Source: JACJWR01 sp964556255
GTDB taxonomy: Bacteria; Actinomycetota; Actinomycetes; S36-B12; UBA10799
Assembly: GCA_964556255.1 (NCBI GenBank)
Contig: CAZKVQ010000042.1
Span: 1 to 26,275 of the forward strand
Length of the DNA: 26,275 bases
Direction of reading: 5' to 3'
Shown here piece after piece: positions 15,372 to 22,155 of the stretch. The notes beneath the pieces were generated by a model. That model was not told the origin of the DNA. It searched no databases and saw nothing but the letters and a program-made list of their open reading frames with translations. The position numbers and the translations under genes were made by a program. How positions within the stretch are numbered: position 1 is the first letter of the stretch; every line of letters begins with the position of its first letter.

Positions 15372-16195
15372 CAGACCTCCGGCGCCGAATGCGGGTGGAC
15401 AATCACGTCGGCGTCGTCCGGCAGCTCCGCCTGCTCGGGCAGTGTCGGGTCGTGCATGTAGGTGCGGATCACCCGGGCCAACTCCTGCGGATGTGAGTAG
15501 TTGATGGCGTGGGCGGGACCGTCTAGCCAGACGATTCCGACGTTTCCCTGCGCACGGGCCACTGGGGCCAGCTCCTCAATCCGGGACCGTGGCGGCAGCA
15601 ACGGATCGCGGGAACCGACCACCAACAGCATCGGGGTATCGAGTCGGCTGAGGATCTCGATGGTTGGCGACTGGGTCATCTCGAGGAACAGCCGAACGCT
15701 GTTGACTAGGCCGAACCGAAGGTAGTCCGGTCCGGCGACCTTCACCATCGACGGGGGCTCGCGTAACCCGTCGCGGGCCAGCTGGGCCAGTCCGCGACCG
15801 AGCGGTCGATTGTGCAAGCCGCCAGCGGGGGAGACCAGCACCGCCCGCTCGACCCGATCAGGGTGACGCTCCATCGCGCGAGCGATAACCGGACAGCCCA
15901 TCGAGTTACCCACCAGGGTCGCCTTCTCCAGTCCGACCGAATCGAGGAAGGCGATGACGGCGTCGCCGAGTTCAATGATCCCCAGGGGTTTCTTCGGCCC
16001 TGGGGATCTGCCATAACCGGGAAGATCGGGCACGTAGGTATCGAACTCGTCAGTCAGCAGCGCCGCCGTGGGAAGTAGGTATGATCCCGAGATCCCGAAG
16101 CCATGGATGTGGACCATCGCCGGGGCCGTGGATCCCGGTCCGGCGTGCCGGTAGAACACCTCACCCTCGCGGGCGCGAACACGACCTTCAGCCAC
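15371..16195 (-). CDS. Alpha/beta hydrolase
   Basis: The 274-residue protein has a complete alpha/beta-hydrolase fold. The oxyanion region is HIHGFGISG (residues 29-37). The nucleophile elbow is GNSMG with Ser98, the acid is probably Asp197 in GSRDPL, and the His is His229 in GPAHAINYSHP. It resembles the C-C-bond hydrolase and esterase branch; the substrate cannot be read from sequence. GTG 16195 is chosen: it overlaps the 3' end of the upstream lipid-kinase-like gene by 8 nt and has AGGAG 9 nt upstream. The longer frame to 16297 lies wholly inside that gene. It is translationally coupled on both sides, downstream to the MFS exporter. Confidence 0.88.
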   Translation of the reverse strand: MAEGRVRAREGEVFYRHAGPGSTAPAMVHIHGFGISGSYLLPTAALLTDEFDTYVPDLPGYGRSPGPKKPLGIIELGDAVIAFLDSVGLEKATLVGNSMGCPVIARAMERHPDRVERAVLVSPAGGLHNRPLGRGLAQLARDGLREPPSMVKVAGPDYLRFGLVNSVRLFLEMTQSPTIEILSRLDTPMLLVVGSRDPLLPPRSRIEELAPVARAQGNVGIVWLDGPAHAINYSHPQELARVIRTYMHDPTLPEQAELPDDADVIVHPHSAPEV

Positions 16196-17582
16196 TGCTC
16201 TGTGCTCCTGATACCTGACCGCGCGGGGAATGGCCGGCCGCGACGGCGAACAGGTCCTTGAGGTTGAACCCCCGCGCTCGACGCTTCTCCGACGCAACGA
16301 TATTCGCCGGCGGAACCAACAGGCGCAGTCCCTTCGGATGGCTGCGGAAGACCAAGGGTGTCGGAAGGTTCAGCGCCTCGCCGTCAATCCCGGCGAACGC
16401 CGAACCACTTCGTGAGTCCACCTGGAACTGCGTGCAGGTGAACCGATGCAGGTGGGGATCGCGGCTTGCCCGGCCGAGCGCCGCCCGGGCCATGAGGGCT
16501 GCTGCCTCGGCGCCGGTGGAGGAGTTGACCGCGATCACCCCCAGTTCCCCCGAATCGATGGCCCGGCGTTGGAAAGTGTCCGGCGACAGCCCGGAGATGT
16601 ACGGATTGTTGGACACCATCACGAGGAACGCGCCGTCGATCTGCTCACCAGCAGGCGTGCTGAACTGCAGGTCGAACGGCTCAGCGGTGCTGCCCAGGAT
16701 GTCGGGAAGCAGCGACTGCGCCGTCTCCACCTTGGCCTCGCGGTAGGAATCCTCCTGCACCACGGTGGCGTACACGCCCAACGAGACGTTGTTGACGAAG
16801 AGTCGGTCGCCCACGGTGGCGTAGTCGATGTCGCGGGGGACCCCCTCGGTGAAGGCGATCAGGCCGGCGGCCGGGTCCTCCTTGTCGAAGCCGAGGTCCT
16901 GGGCGAAGTGGTTGCGGGTACCGGCGGAGATACACACGAAGGGAATGCCGTGCTCGATGGCGATGGCGGCCACCAACGCCTGCGAGCCGTCACCGCCTGC
17001 CATCCCGATGCAATCGGCGCCGCGCGCGATCGCGTCACGGGCCAGTTCCTCAAGGTCCAAGCCCTTGTCGAGCATCACCACCTCGACGCCCAAGGCTTGG
17101 GCCTTTGCCACCAGATCGAACTTGGCTACCTTGCCGCCCCCCGACCATGGGTTGCAGATGAGTACCGGGTGCTTCGGGCGACCGTCGCTATCGGCAGCAA
17201 CGATGTCGGCCTCATGGAGCTCCGGAGCAAGGGCGAATCGGGTGGCGGCCAGACAGATGATGATCAGAAGGATCAACTCCGCCATTCGCAGCAGGGGACT
17301 CTCACTGTTCTGAGCAACCTCGACCACAGCTAGCAGGATGGCGAGGACACCCACCACCGCGATGACGATCCCGACGGCCCGTCGGGGCATCCGTTCGGTC
17401 ACCGCGACCCAACCGCCGCCCGCGGTGAGCGCAAGGCCGACCAGCCCCACCAGCAGCCACACGCCACCGCGGAGCAGCAGACCGACGAGCAGCGCGACCA
17501 CGGCGAGTGCCGCCACTATGGCGATGACCGCCGCAACTCGCTGGCGGGCGCTGACTCCCGCACCACCGTCCTCAGCTTTCAT
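16188..17582 (-). CDS. Membrane-anchored diacylglycerol/sphingosine-kinase-like protein
   Basis: The 464-residue protein has four predicted helices in residues 15-120 followed by a DAGK catalytic domain. Visible motifs are NPWSGGGK (from residue 144), AGGDGSQALVA (near 194, nucleotide binding) and SAGTRNHFAQDLG. It probably phosphorylates a lipid alcohol such as diacylglycerol. Most bacterial DgkB/YegS proteins are soluble and about 300 residues, so the N-terminal membrane domain is an addition. ATG 17582 has GGAG 7 nt upstream; GTG 17588 is the alternative. A possible -10, TATATT, lies at 17692-17697 on this strand. It is the first gene of the operon with the hydrolase and MFS exporter, and divergent from the patatin-like gene. 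Confidence 0.85.
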   Translation of the reverse strand: MKAEDGGAGVSARQRVAAVIAIVAALAVVALLVGLLLRGGVWLLVGLVGLALTAGGGWVAVTERMPRRAVGIVIAVVGVLAILLAVVEVAQNSESPLLRMAELILLIIICLAATRFALAPELHEADIVAADSDGRPKHPVLICNPWSGGGKVAKFDLVAKAQALGVEVVMLDKGLDLEELARDAIARGADCIGMAGGDGSQALVAAIAIEHGIPFVCISAGTRNHFAQDLGFDKEDPAAGLIAFTEGVPRDIDYATVGDRLFVNNVSLGVYATVVQEDSYREAKVETAQSLLPDILGSTAEPFDLQFSTPAGEQIDGAFLVMVSNNPYISGLSPDTFQRRAIDSGELGVIAVNSSTGAEAAALMARAALGRASRDPHLHRFTCTQFQVDSRSGSAFAGIDGEALNLPTPLVFRSHPKGLRLLVPPANIVASEKRRARGFNLKDLFAVAAGHSPRGQVSGAQSSG

Positions 17583-17703
17583 GGCCACTCTCCATCCTCA
17601 ATGGGCGACAGCCTGCGCGATGAAACAACAGTCGAAGGGCAGCGGCGAACCCCACCCGAGACCGACGACGCCGACATCCTTCGAACCACCGAATATAGCC
17701 CCA

Positions 17704-17730
17704 CAAGGGTGCTGGGCGGCCTCGCCCTTG
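17704..17730. repeat. Inverted repeat in the divergent control region
   Basis: CAAGGG (17704-17709) and CCCTTG (17725-17730) are perfect inverted arms separated by 15 nt, between the two divergent lipid genes. It could be an operator; the evidence is only symmetry and position. Confidence 0.3.
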
Positions 17731-17762
17731 ACGATCATCTAGGCCCGATGGCAAGCACGCCC

Positions 17763-17768
17763 TAGAGT
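17763..17768 (+). promoter_or_regulatory. -10 box, leaderless-type promoter of the patatin-like gene
   Basis: TAGAGT is followed by exactly 6 nt and the GTG start at 17775. No ribosome site is visible upstream of this start, in keeping with a leaderless transcript covering the patatin and FAD-dehydrogenase genes. Confidence 0.6.
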
Positions 17769-17774
17769 TGATGT

Positions 17775-18881
17775 GTGTTGACCTACGCCATCGACCTTCA
17801 ACGCATCCGCCAGTACCTGAACCACGCCGTGCGGGCGAACCTCCTGTGGTATGCCCTGCGGGAGGATCGGCGATTCCTCGCGCAGGTGCGCAGGGGGTTC
17901 CTTCCCATGCCGGGTGACCGGGCGGCGCCGGTGGACCCATTTCCCCCGACACGGCGGGTGAGGCGGCCTGCGTTGAAGGATCGCCGCGTCGCCGTCATCG
18001 CCACCGGCGGGAGTGGCGCGCAGGCCTCGGTGGTCGGTGTCGCGCAAGCGCTTGAGGTCGCAGGCGTCACTCCTGTCGCTTACGGAGTCTGCTCGGGGTC
18101 GGCCCTCTTCGGCATCCCGCTGGCGGCCGGCATGACCCCGCGGGAAGTCGCCTTGGCGACCCAGTCCTTCACACCGGGTGACCTCCTCGACCCGGATTGG
18201 CGGGGTTTGTTGGCGGCACCCTGGCGGCTTGGGAAGGGTTGGATCGGCCTGCTCAACGGAGACGGATTGGAGCACGCCTATCGCGAGATGCTCGGCGATG
18301 TCACCCTCGGGGAACTGCCCATTCCGGTCTGGCTGCCCATCTGGAACATCGAGCGCAATCGGCTGGACTACCTCGGGCCGGATACCCATCCCGATCTCAG
18401 CGCGGCCCGCGCCGTCCGCATGGCTGTCGCGCTACCGCTGGCGATCCAACCCAACCATCTCGATGGCGGCTGGTGGTTGGACGGCGGGGTCGTGGACATC
18501 CTGCCCGCGGAGCCTTTCGTTGGCACCGACCGCGCCGACCTGGCGATCGTCGTGAACGGGTTCTACCCTCCCGGTTTCGACGGCGACGAGGAATCGAGTT
18601 GGCGGGAATCCCGCTTCAGTGTTCTGCGGGTGGCCAATCAGTCGCGGAGTATGCAGCACATCCAGCTCGCAAGGCGGGGGATGGCGGACCTGCGCAGGAC
18701 GGTGCCTGACGTCGTGGAACTGACCCCTGTGGACTACTCCAAGGTGCAGGGTGCCGGTCTCTACGGGCAGTTCCTCGACAGTCGGGAGTGGCCGAAGTTC
18801 ATGACGAACGGCTACCAGACCGCCGCCGAGGCGCTGCGCAACTTCCGCCCGCAGCAACCGTCCGCCGCGAAGAAAGGATAG
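17775..18881 (+). CDS. Patatin-like protein with Cys in place of the nucleophile Ser
   Basis: The 368-residue protein has a patatin-type domain at residues 70-250. The glycine-rich oxyanion loop is ATGGSGAQASVVG. The nucleophile elbow is G104-V-C106-S-G, where the family has G-x-S-x-G, and the Asp of the dyad is D236 in WWLDGGVVD. Codon 106 is TGC, so the nucleophile position is Cys. The protein may be a Cys-based acyl transferase or hydrolase, or catalytically silent. Patatins normally release fatty acids from lipids. An N-terminal helical extension of about 70 residues precedes the domain. GTG 17775 is supported by TAGAGT 6 nt upstream. The next gene's ribosome site is embedded in the end of this one, so the two are co-transcribed. 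Confidence 0.85.
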   Translation: MLTYAIDLQRIRQYLNHAVRANLLWYALREDRRFLAQVRRGFLPMPGDRAAPVDPFPPTRRVRRPALKDRRVAVIATGGSGAQASVVGVAQALEVAGVTPVAYGVCSGSALFGIPLAAGMTPREVALATQSFTPGDLLDPDWRGLLAAPWRLGKGWIGLLNGDGLEHAYREMLGDVTLGELPIPVWLPIWNIERNRLDYLGPDTHPDLSAARAVRMAVALPLAIQPNHLDGGWWLDGGVVDILPAEPFVGTDRADLAIVVNGFYPPGFDGDEESSWRESRFSVLRVANQSRSMQHIQLARRGMADLRRTVPDVVELTPVDYSKVQGAGLYGQFLDSREWPKFMTNGYQTAAEALRNFRPQQPSAAKKG

Positions 18882-18889
18882 TAAGCGCC

Positions 18890-20560
18890 ATGGATGCCGA
18901 TGCCATCGTCGTCGGGGCCGGCCTCGCGGGACTCGTCGCCACCCATGAACTCACCCGCCGCGGGAAGCGGGTCGCGATCGTCGAACAGGAGAATCTGGCC
19001 AACCTCGGCGGTCAGGCCTTCTGGTCCTTCGGCGGCATCTTCCTGGTGGACTCCCCCGAGCAGCGTCGCCTGGGCGTCAAAGACTCCTTCGCACTCGCCT
19101 GGCACGACTGGCAGGGAAGCGCCGGTTTCGACCGGGTCGACGACGAGGACTCCCAGGCGGTCCGTTGGGCCCGGGCTTACGTCCAATTCGCGGCCGGCGA
19201 GAAGCGGTCATGGCTACGCAGTCACGGGGTCAGGTTCCTCCCCACGGTCGGATGGGCTGAGCGCGGCGATTTGCGCAGCAACGGCCACGGCAACTCGGTG
19301 CCCCGCTTCCATGTCCCGTGGGGCACCGGCACCGGAATTGTCGAACCCTTCGCCAACTATGCGCTGCAAGCAGCGGAAGACGGGCTGGTGACCTTCTACA
19401 ACCGGCACCGCGTCGACGAGTTGGTGATCGTCGACGGCGCCGCCCAGGGAGTTCGGGGAACGGTACTCGCCCCCGACGATTCCCCGAGGGGCGTGGCCTC
19501 CAACCGCGAACGGATCGGGGACTTCCACCTCACCGCCCAGGCCGTGATCCTCACCTCCGGCGGCATCGGCGGCAACCACGACATCGTCCGCAGGTACTGG
19601 CCCGAGCGGATGGGAACGCCGCCACGGCACATGATCACCGGGGTCCCGGCCTATGTCGACGGGCGAATGCTGGACATCAGCGCCGCCGCCGGCGTGCGAC
19701 TGGTCAACCGGGATCGGATGTGGCACTACAACGAGGGCATACAGAACTGGAACCCGATCTGGCCGGGCCACGCCATCAGGATCCTGCCCGGCCCCTCCTC
19801 CATGTGGTTCGACGCTCTCGGTCGTCGACTTCCATCCCCGTACCTGCCCGGCTACGACACCCTCGGCACCCTGCGCTACCTGCGCACCACCGACGACCTC
19901 ATGGAGCACGACCACTCGTGGCTCATCCTCACCCAGAAGATCATCGAGAAGGAGTTCGCTCTCTCGGGCTCCGAGCAGAACCCGGACATCACGGATGGCG
20001 ATTGGACTGCGTTCCTGAAGGATCGCCTCCTCGGGAAGGGTGCCCCCGGTCCGGTCGAGGCGTTCAAGGACTATGGCGCGGACTTCGTGGTGGCCGACGA
20101 CCTCGAAGAGCTGGTCGCCAAGATGAACGCCCTGACCGACGAGGCGCTTCTCGACCCGACCAAGGTGAGGGAGCAGATCGAGTCGCGTGATCTGCAATTC
20201 GACAATCCCTACGCCAAGGATGCGCAGGTGCAGGGCATCCACAACTCACGCCGCTACATCGGCGACCGGCTGGGCCGTACCGCGGCACCGCACAAGATTC
20301 TGGATCCGGCCGCCGGGCCGCTGATCGGCGTGAAACTGCACACCCTCACCCGCAAGACGCTGGGCGGAATCCAGACCGACCTGCGGTCGCGCGCCCTCGG
20401 ACAGGACGGCGAGCCGATAGATGGGCTCTATGCCGCCGGGGAGGTCGCCGGTTTCGGTGGCGGCGGCGTGCACGGGTACAACGCCCTCGAGGGCACGTTC
20501 CTCGGCGGCTGTCTGTTCTCGGGCCGGGCCGCCGGCCAGGACGCGGCCCGGCGGCTCTGA
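18890..20560 (+). CDS. FAD-binding dehydrogenase (fumarate-reductase / KsdD-like flavoprotein)
   Basis: The 556-residue protein begins with a Rossmann FAD-binding motif (VVGAGLAGLVATHEL, residues 6-20, then VAIVEQE). It has the GGQAFWSFGGIF segment, and it ends with the second FAD-contact motif GLYAAGEVAGFGGGGVHGYN, typical of the flavoprotein family of fumarate reductase and 3-ketosteroid delta-1-dehydrogenases. Length and motifs fit the widespread actinobacterial 'putative FAD-binding dehydrogenase' group. The substrate is unknown, perhaps a steroid or other enone-forming lipid. ATG 18890 is chosen because the FAD motif follows at once and AAAGGA lies 10 nt upstream at the end of the patatin-like gene, 8 bp away. 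A strong hairpin overlaps its 3' end. Confidence 0.88.
   Translation: MDADAIVVGAGLAGLVATHELTRRGKRVAIVEQENLANLGGQAFWSFGGIFLVDSPEQRRLGVKDSFALAWHDWQGSAGFDRVDDEDSQAVRWARAYVQFAAGEKRSWLRSHGVRFLPTVGWAERGDLRSNGHGNSVPRFHVPWGTGTGIVEPFANYALQAAEDGLVTFYNRHRVDELVIVDGAAQGVRGTVLAPDDSPRGVASNRERIGDFHLTAQAVILTSGGIGGNHDIVRRYWPERMGTPPRHMITGVPAYVDGRMLDISAAAGVRLVNRDRMWHYNEGIQNWNPIWPGHAIRILPGPSSMWFDALGRRLPSPYLPGYDTLGTLRYLRTTDDLMEHDHSWLILTQKIIEKEFALSGSEQNPDITDGDWTAFLKDRLLGKGAPGPVEAFKDYGADFVVADDLEELVAKMNALTDEALLDPTKVREQIESRDLQFDNPYAKDAQVQGIHNSRRYIGDRLGRTAAPHKILDPAAGPLIGVKLHTLTRKTLGGIQTDLRSRALGQDGEPIDGLYAAGEVAGFGGGGVHGYNALEGTFLGGCLFSGRAAGQDAARRL
20523..20552 (+). terminator. GC hairpin at the 3' end of the FAD dehydrogenase gene
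   Basis: GCCGGGCCGC (20523-20532) pairs perfectly with GCGGCCCGGC (20543-20552), 10 bp with a 10-nt loop, ending 5 nt before the stop codon. It may terminate transcription ahead of convergent fetB. Coincidence in GC-rich coding DNA cannot be excluded. Confidence 0.4.
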
Positions 20561-20590
20561 CCGCTCCCCTACTCAGGTCGTGCTGCTGAC

Positions 20591-21352
20591 CTACAGAGAG
20601 GCCGGTCGACGCCTGCCGAACTCGGGGCCGAGCAGCCACGCGAGGGCCGTGGACGCGCAGACATTCGCGGCAATCAGAGCGAAGAGCACGAGTAGCTGCA
20701 CTTGGGCGGCCTGCGCGGGCGTTGCCCCCCCGAGCAGCATGCCGACGAAGGCCCCTGGAAGCACAACGAGACCTGCACTGCGGGTCTGGTCCAGGGATGG
20801 GATCAGGGAGCGCTCAGCCGCCCGGCGGCCCACAGCGGCCGTGGCCTGACGGGGATTGGCGCCGAGTGCCAGGTAGCCCTCGACGATGTCCCACTGCGCC
20901 GCGACGTCGTCGCGGAATCGACTACCTGTCAGCGACACCGCGGTCATGGACCCGCCGATGATCTGTGCAGTGAAGGGCAACAGCGTGCGGGCCTCCAGCG
21001 GTAACGCCCCACTGAGCATCACCGGGGACACCGCGATGACAACCCCTGCCGCGATTGCCGCCATGATGACCAGGAAGCGACGTCTCGCGAGTCCGATGCG
21101 CCGCATCGAGGTGGCCGTCGCAGCGACGAGCATCACGGCCAGGTAGAGCAACGCCCCCGCCGGGTGCAAGAAGACCCAGGCGACCACGAGGGCCACCAGG
21201 ATCAGTTGCACGATGCTGCGCACGGCGGCGCCGAGGAAGTCCAGCCGCTGCCGGATTCCAGTCACCGTCATGACGACCAGGGTCACGAGGGCCAGGATCG
21301 CCAACGCGATCCCGACTTGCAGCGGTGAACCGTAGGGCACGGACACCAGCAT
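20591..21352 (-). CDS. fetB: FetB-like ABC transporter permease (UPF0014)
   Basis: The 253-residue membrane protein has about seven helices and the UPF0014/FetB signature block. EGYLALGANPRQA (near residues 157-169) is followed by a cytosolic loop and LPGAFVGMLLGGATPAQAAQVQ. In E. coli, FetA (ATPase) and FetB export iron and protect from oxidative stress. Here no ATPase gene adjoins, so the partner must lie elsewhere, or the function differs. ATG 21352 is the first start; its ribosome site is weak. TAGGAC lies near it, and a leaderless start at GTG 21346 is possible. A perfect 9-bp hairpin lies just upstream. Confidence 0.82.
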   Translation of the reverse strand: MLVSVPYGSPLQVGIALAILALVTLVVMTVTGIRQRLDFLGAAVRSIVQLILVALVVAWVFLHPAGALLYLAVMLVAATATSMRRIGLARRRFLVIMAAIAAGVVIAVSPVMLSGALPLEARTLLPFTAQIIGGSMTAVSLTGSRFRDDVAAQWDIVEGYLALGANPRQATAAVGRRAAERSLIPSLDQTRSAGLVVLPGAFVGMLLGGATPAQAAQVQLLVLFALIAANVCASTALAWLLGPEFGRRRPASL

Positions 21353-21371
21353 GTCCTATAGACCACCGGAT

Positions 21372-21407
21372 GCCGACGGCATCGCTGAGACCAGCCACGC
21401 CGTCGGC
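21372..21407. repeat. 9-bp inverted repeat upstream of fetB
   Basis: GCCGACGGC (21372-21380) and GCCGTCGGC (21399-21407) are perfect arms with an 18-nt loop, ending about 20 nt before the fetB start. It may be an operator, a leader structure, or a second terminator for the upstream gene. Confidence 0.4.
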
Positions 21408-21417
21408 TCCGATGCTC

Positions 21418-21449
21418 TCGGGAACAGTTGGGGGATGACTGTGTCCCGA
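21418..21449 (-). terminator. Hairpin terminator after the Pro/Gly-rich membrane protein gene
   Basis: TCGGGA-ACAGT (21418-21428) pairs with ACTGT-G-TCCCGA (21438-21449): 11 pairs, one bulged G and a 9-nt loop. It lies 17 bp after the stop of the gene at 21467. Confidence 0.55.
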
Positions 21450-21466
21450 CGAGATCTCAGGCTACG

Positions 21467-21979
21467 TCAACTCGTGGTCGTCGGCTTGGGAGTCGCAGTC
21501 GGCGCGACGGTCGGCGCAGCGGACGACGGGGTCGGGGTCGGGTTGGTCCGGTAGCCCTCGTTCCCTCGGCCACCGCCGCGGAAGTTGTCACCGTCGTCGT
21601 CGAACCCTCGCGGTCCACCCATGCGGGAGTGCGAGTTCTGGCTCGAGCCCGCCTCGCTCAGACCCCACGCACCCAGCCCGAGTGCCAGCATGCCGGCGAG
21701 CAGGGTGGTGATACCGAGCGCGATGGTGGAGATCATCCACATGTTCGAGCGCTTGTTGGCCTTGACGTAGGCAGCCTGCCACCCCTCCGGAGGTTCGACT
21801 TCCGCTTGGGCCGCCGTGCCCTGCCAGGTTCCGGGTGCTCCGGCTGCCGCGTACGCCGCCGGCGGGACCTGCCCGGCGGTGGGCGGCACGCCAGGTGGAA
21901 CCGCGGGTGCGGCAGGGGTTCCGCCGGCCGCCGGCGTCGGGGGAGTGTTCGGGACGTTCTGCGTGGGTTCATCTGTCAT
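21467..21979 (-). CDS. Pro/Ala-rich single-pass membrane protein, function unknown
   Basis: The 170-residue protein has three parts. A disordered Pro/Ala/Gly-rich N-terminus covers residues 1-58. After a WQAAYVKANKRSNMW segment comes one transmembrane helix (about residues 80-105, ISTIALGITTLLAGMLALGL). The tail is Gly/Asp-rich (MGGPRGFDDDGDNFRGGG) and ends in a Thr/Pro stretch. This layout is typical of actinobacterial envelope proteins with a cytosolic Pro-rich head and an outer low-complexity tail, but no family or enzyme motif is recognised. The start ATG has CATTGT 6 nt upstream (near the TAnnnT pattern) and only a GGAG very close to the start, so leaderless translation is plausible. Confidence 0.72.
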   Translation of the reverse strand: MTDEPTQNVPNTPPTPAAGGTPAAPAVPPGVPPTAGQVPPAAYAAAGAPGTWQGTAAQAEVEPPEGWQAAYVKANKRSNMWMISTIALGITTLLAGMLALGLGAWGLSEAGSSQNSHSRMGGPRGFDDDGDNFRGGGRGNEGYRTNPTPTPSSAAPTVAPTATPKPTTTS

Positions 21980-22067
21980 GGCTCCACAATGCGGGCAGTG
22001 ACGCGCGGAAACATCCCACCAGGACAGCCACTTCGGCGAGCATCGGCAGGCGTACCCGCACTACTCC

Positions 22068-22084
22068 CAGCGGTGTAGCCGCTG
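22068..22084 (-). terminator. Possible terminator hairpin after the decarboxylase gene
   Basis: CAGCGG (22068-22073) and CCGCTG (22079-22084) form a 6-bp stem with a 5-nt loop, about 72 bp beyond the decarboxylase stop. It is the only hairpin noted in this 176-bp gap and is weak. Confidence 0.3.
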
Positions 22085-22155
22085 CCAGCGCCAGGCCCTC
22101 ATTCAGGAATGCCGGGCCAGCCACCGCCCCGGGTCAGCCACTCAGGTGCGAGATG

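Noticed and set aside
13977..15461. Long plus-strand open frame opposite the MFS gene
   Set aside because: Low-complexity Arg/His/Gln/Asp sequence antisense to a clear 14-helix transporter; no start signal.
17728..17733. TTGACG as a -35 for the patatin-like gene
   Set aside because: It is 29 bp from the TAGAGT box, too far for a sigma-70-type spacer.
20575..20592. AGGTC/GACCT hairpin between the FAD dehydrogenase and fetB
   Set aside because: A 5-bp stem overlapping the fetB stop; the 10-bp hairpin just upstream is a much better candidate.
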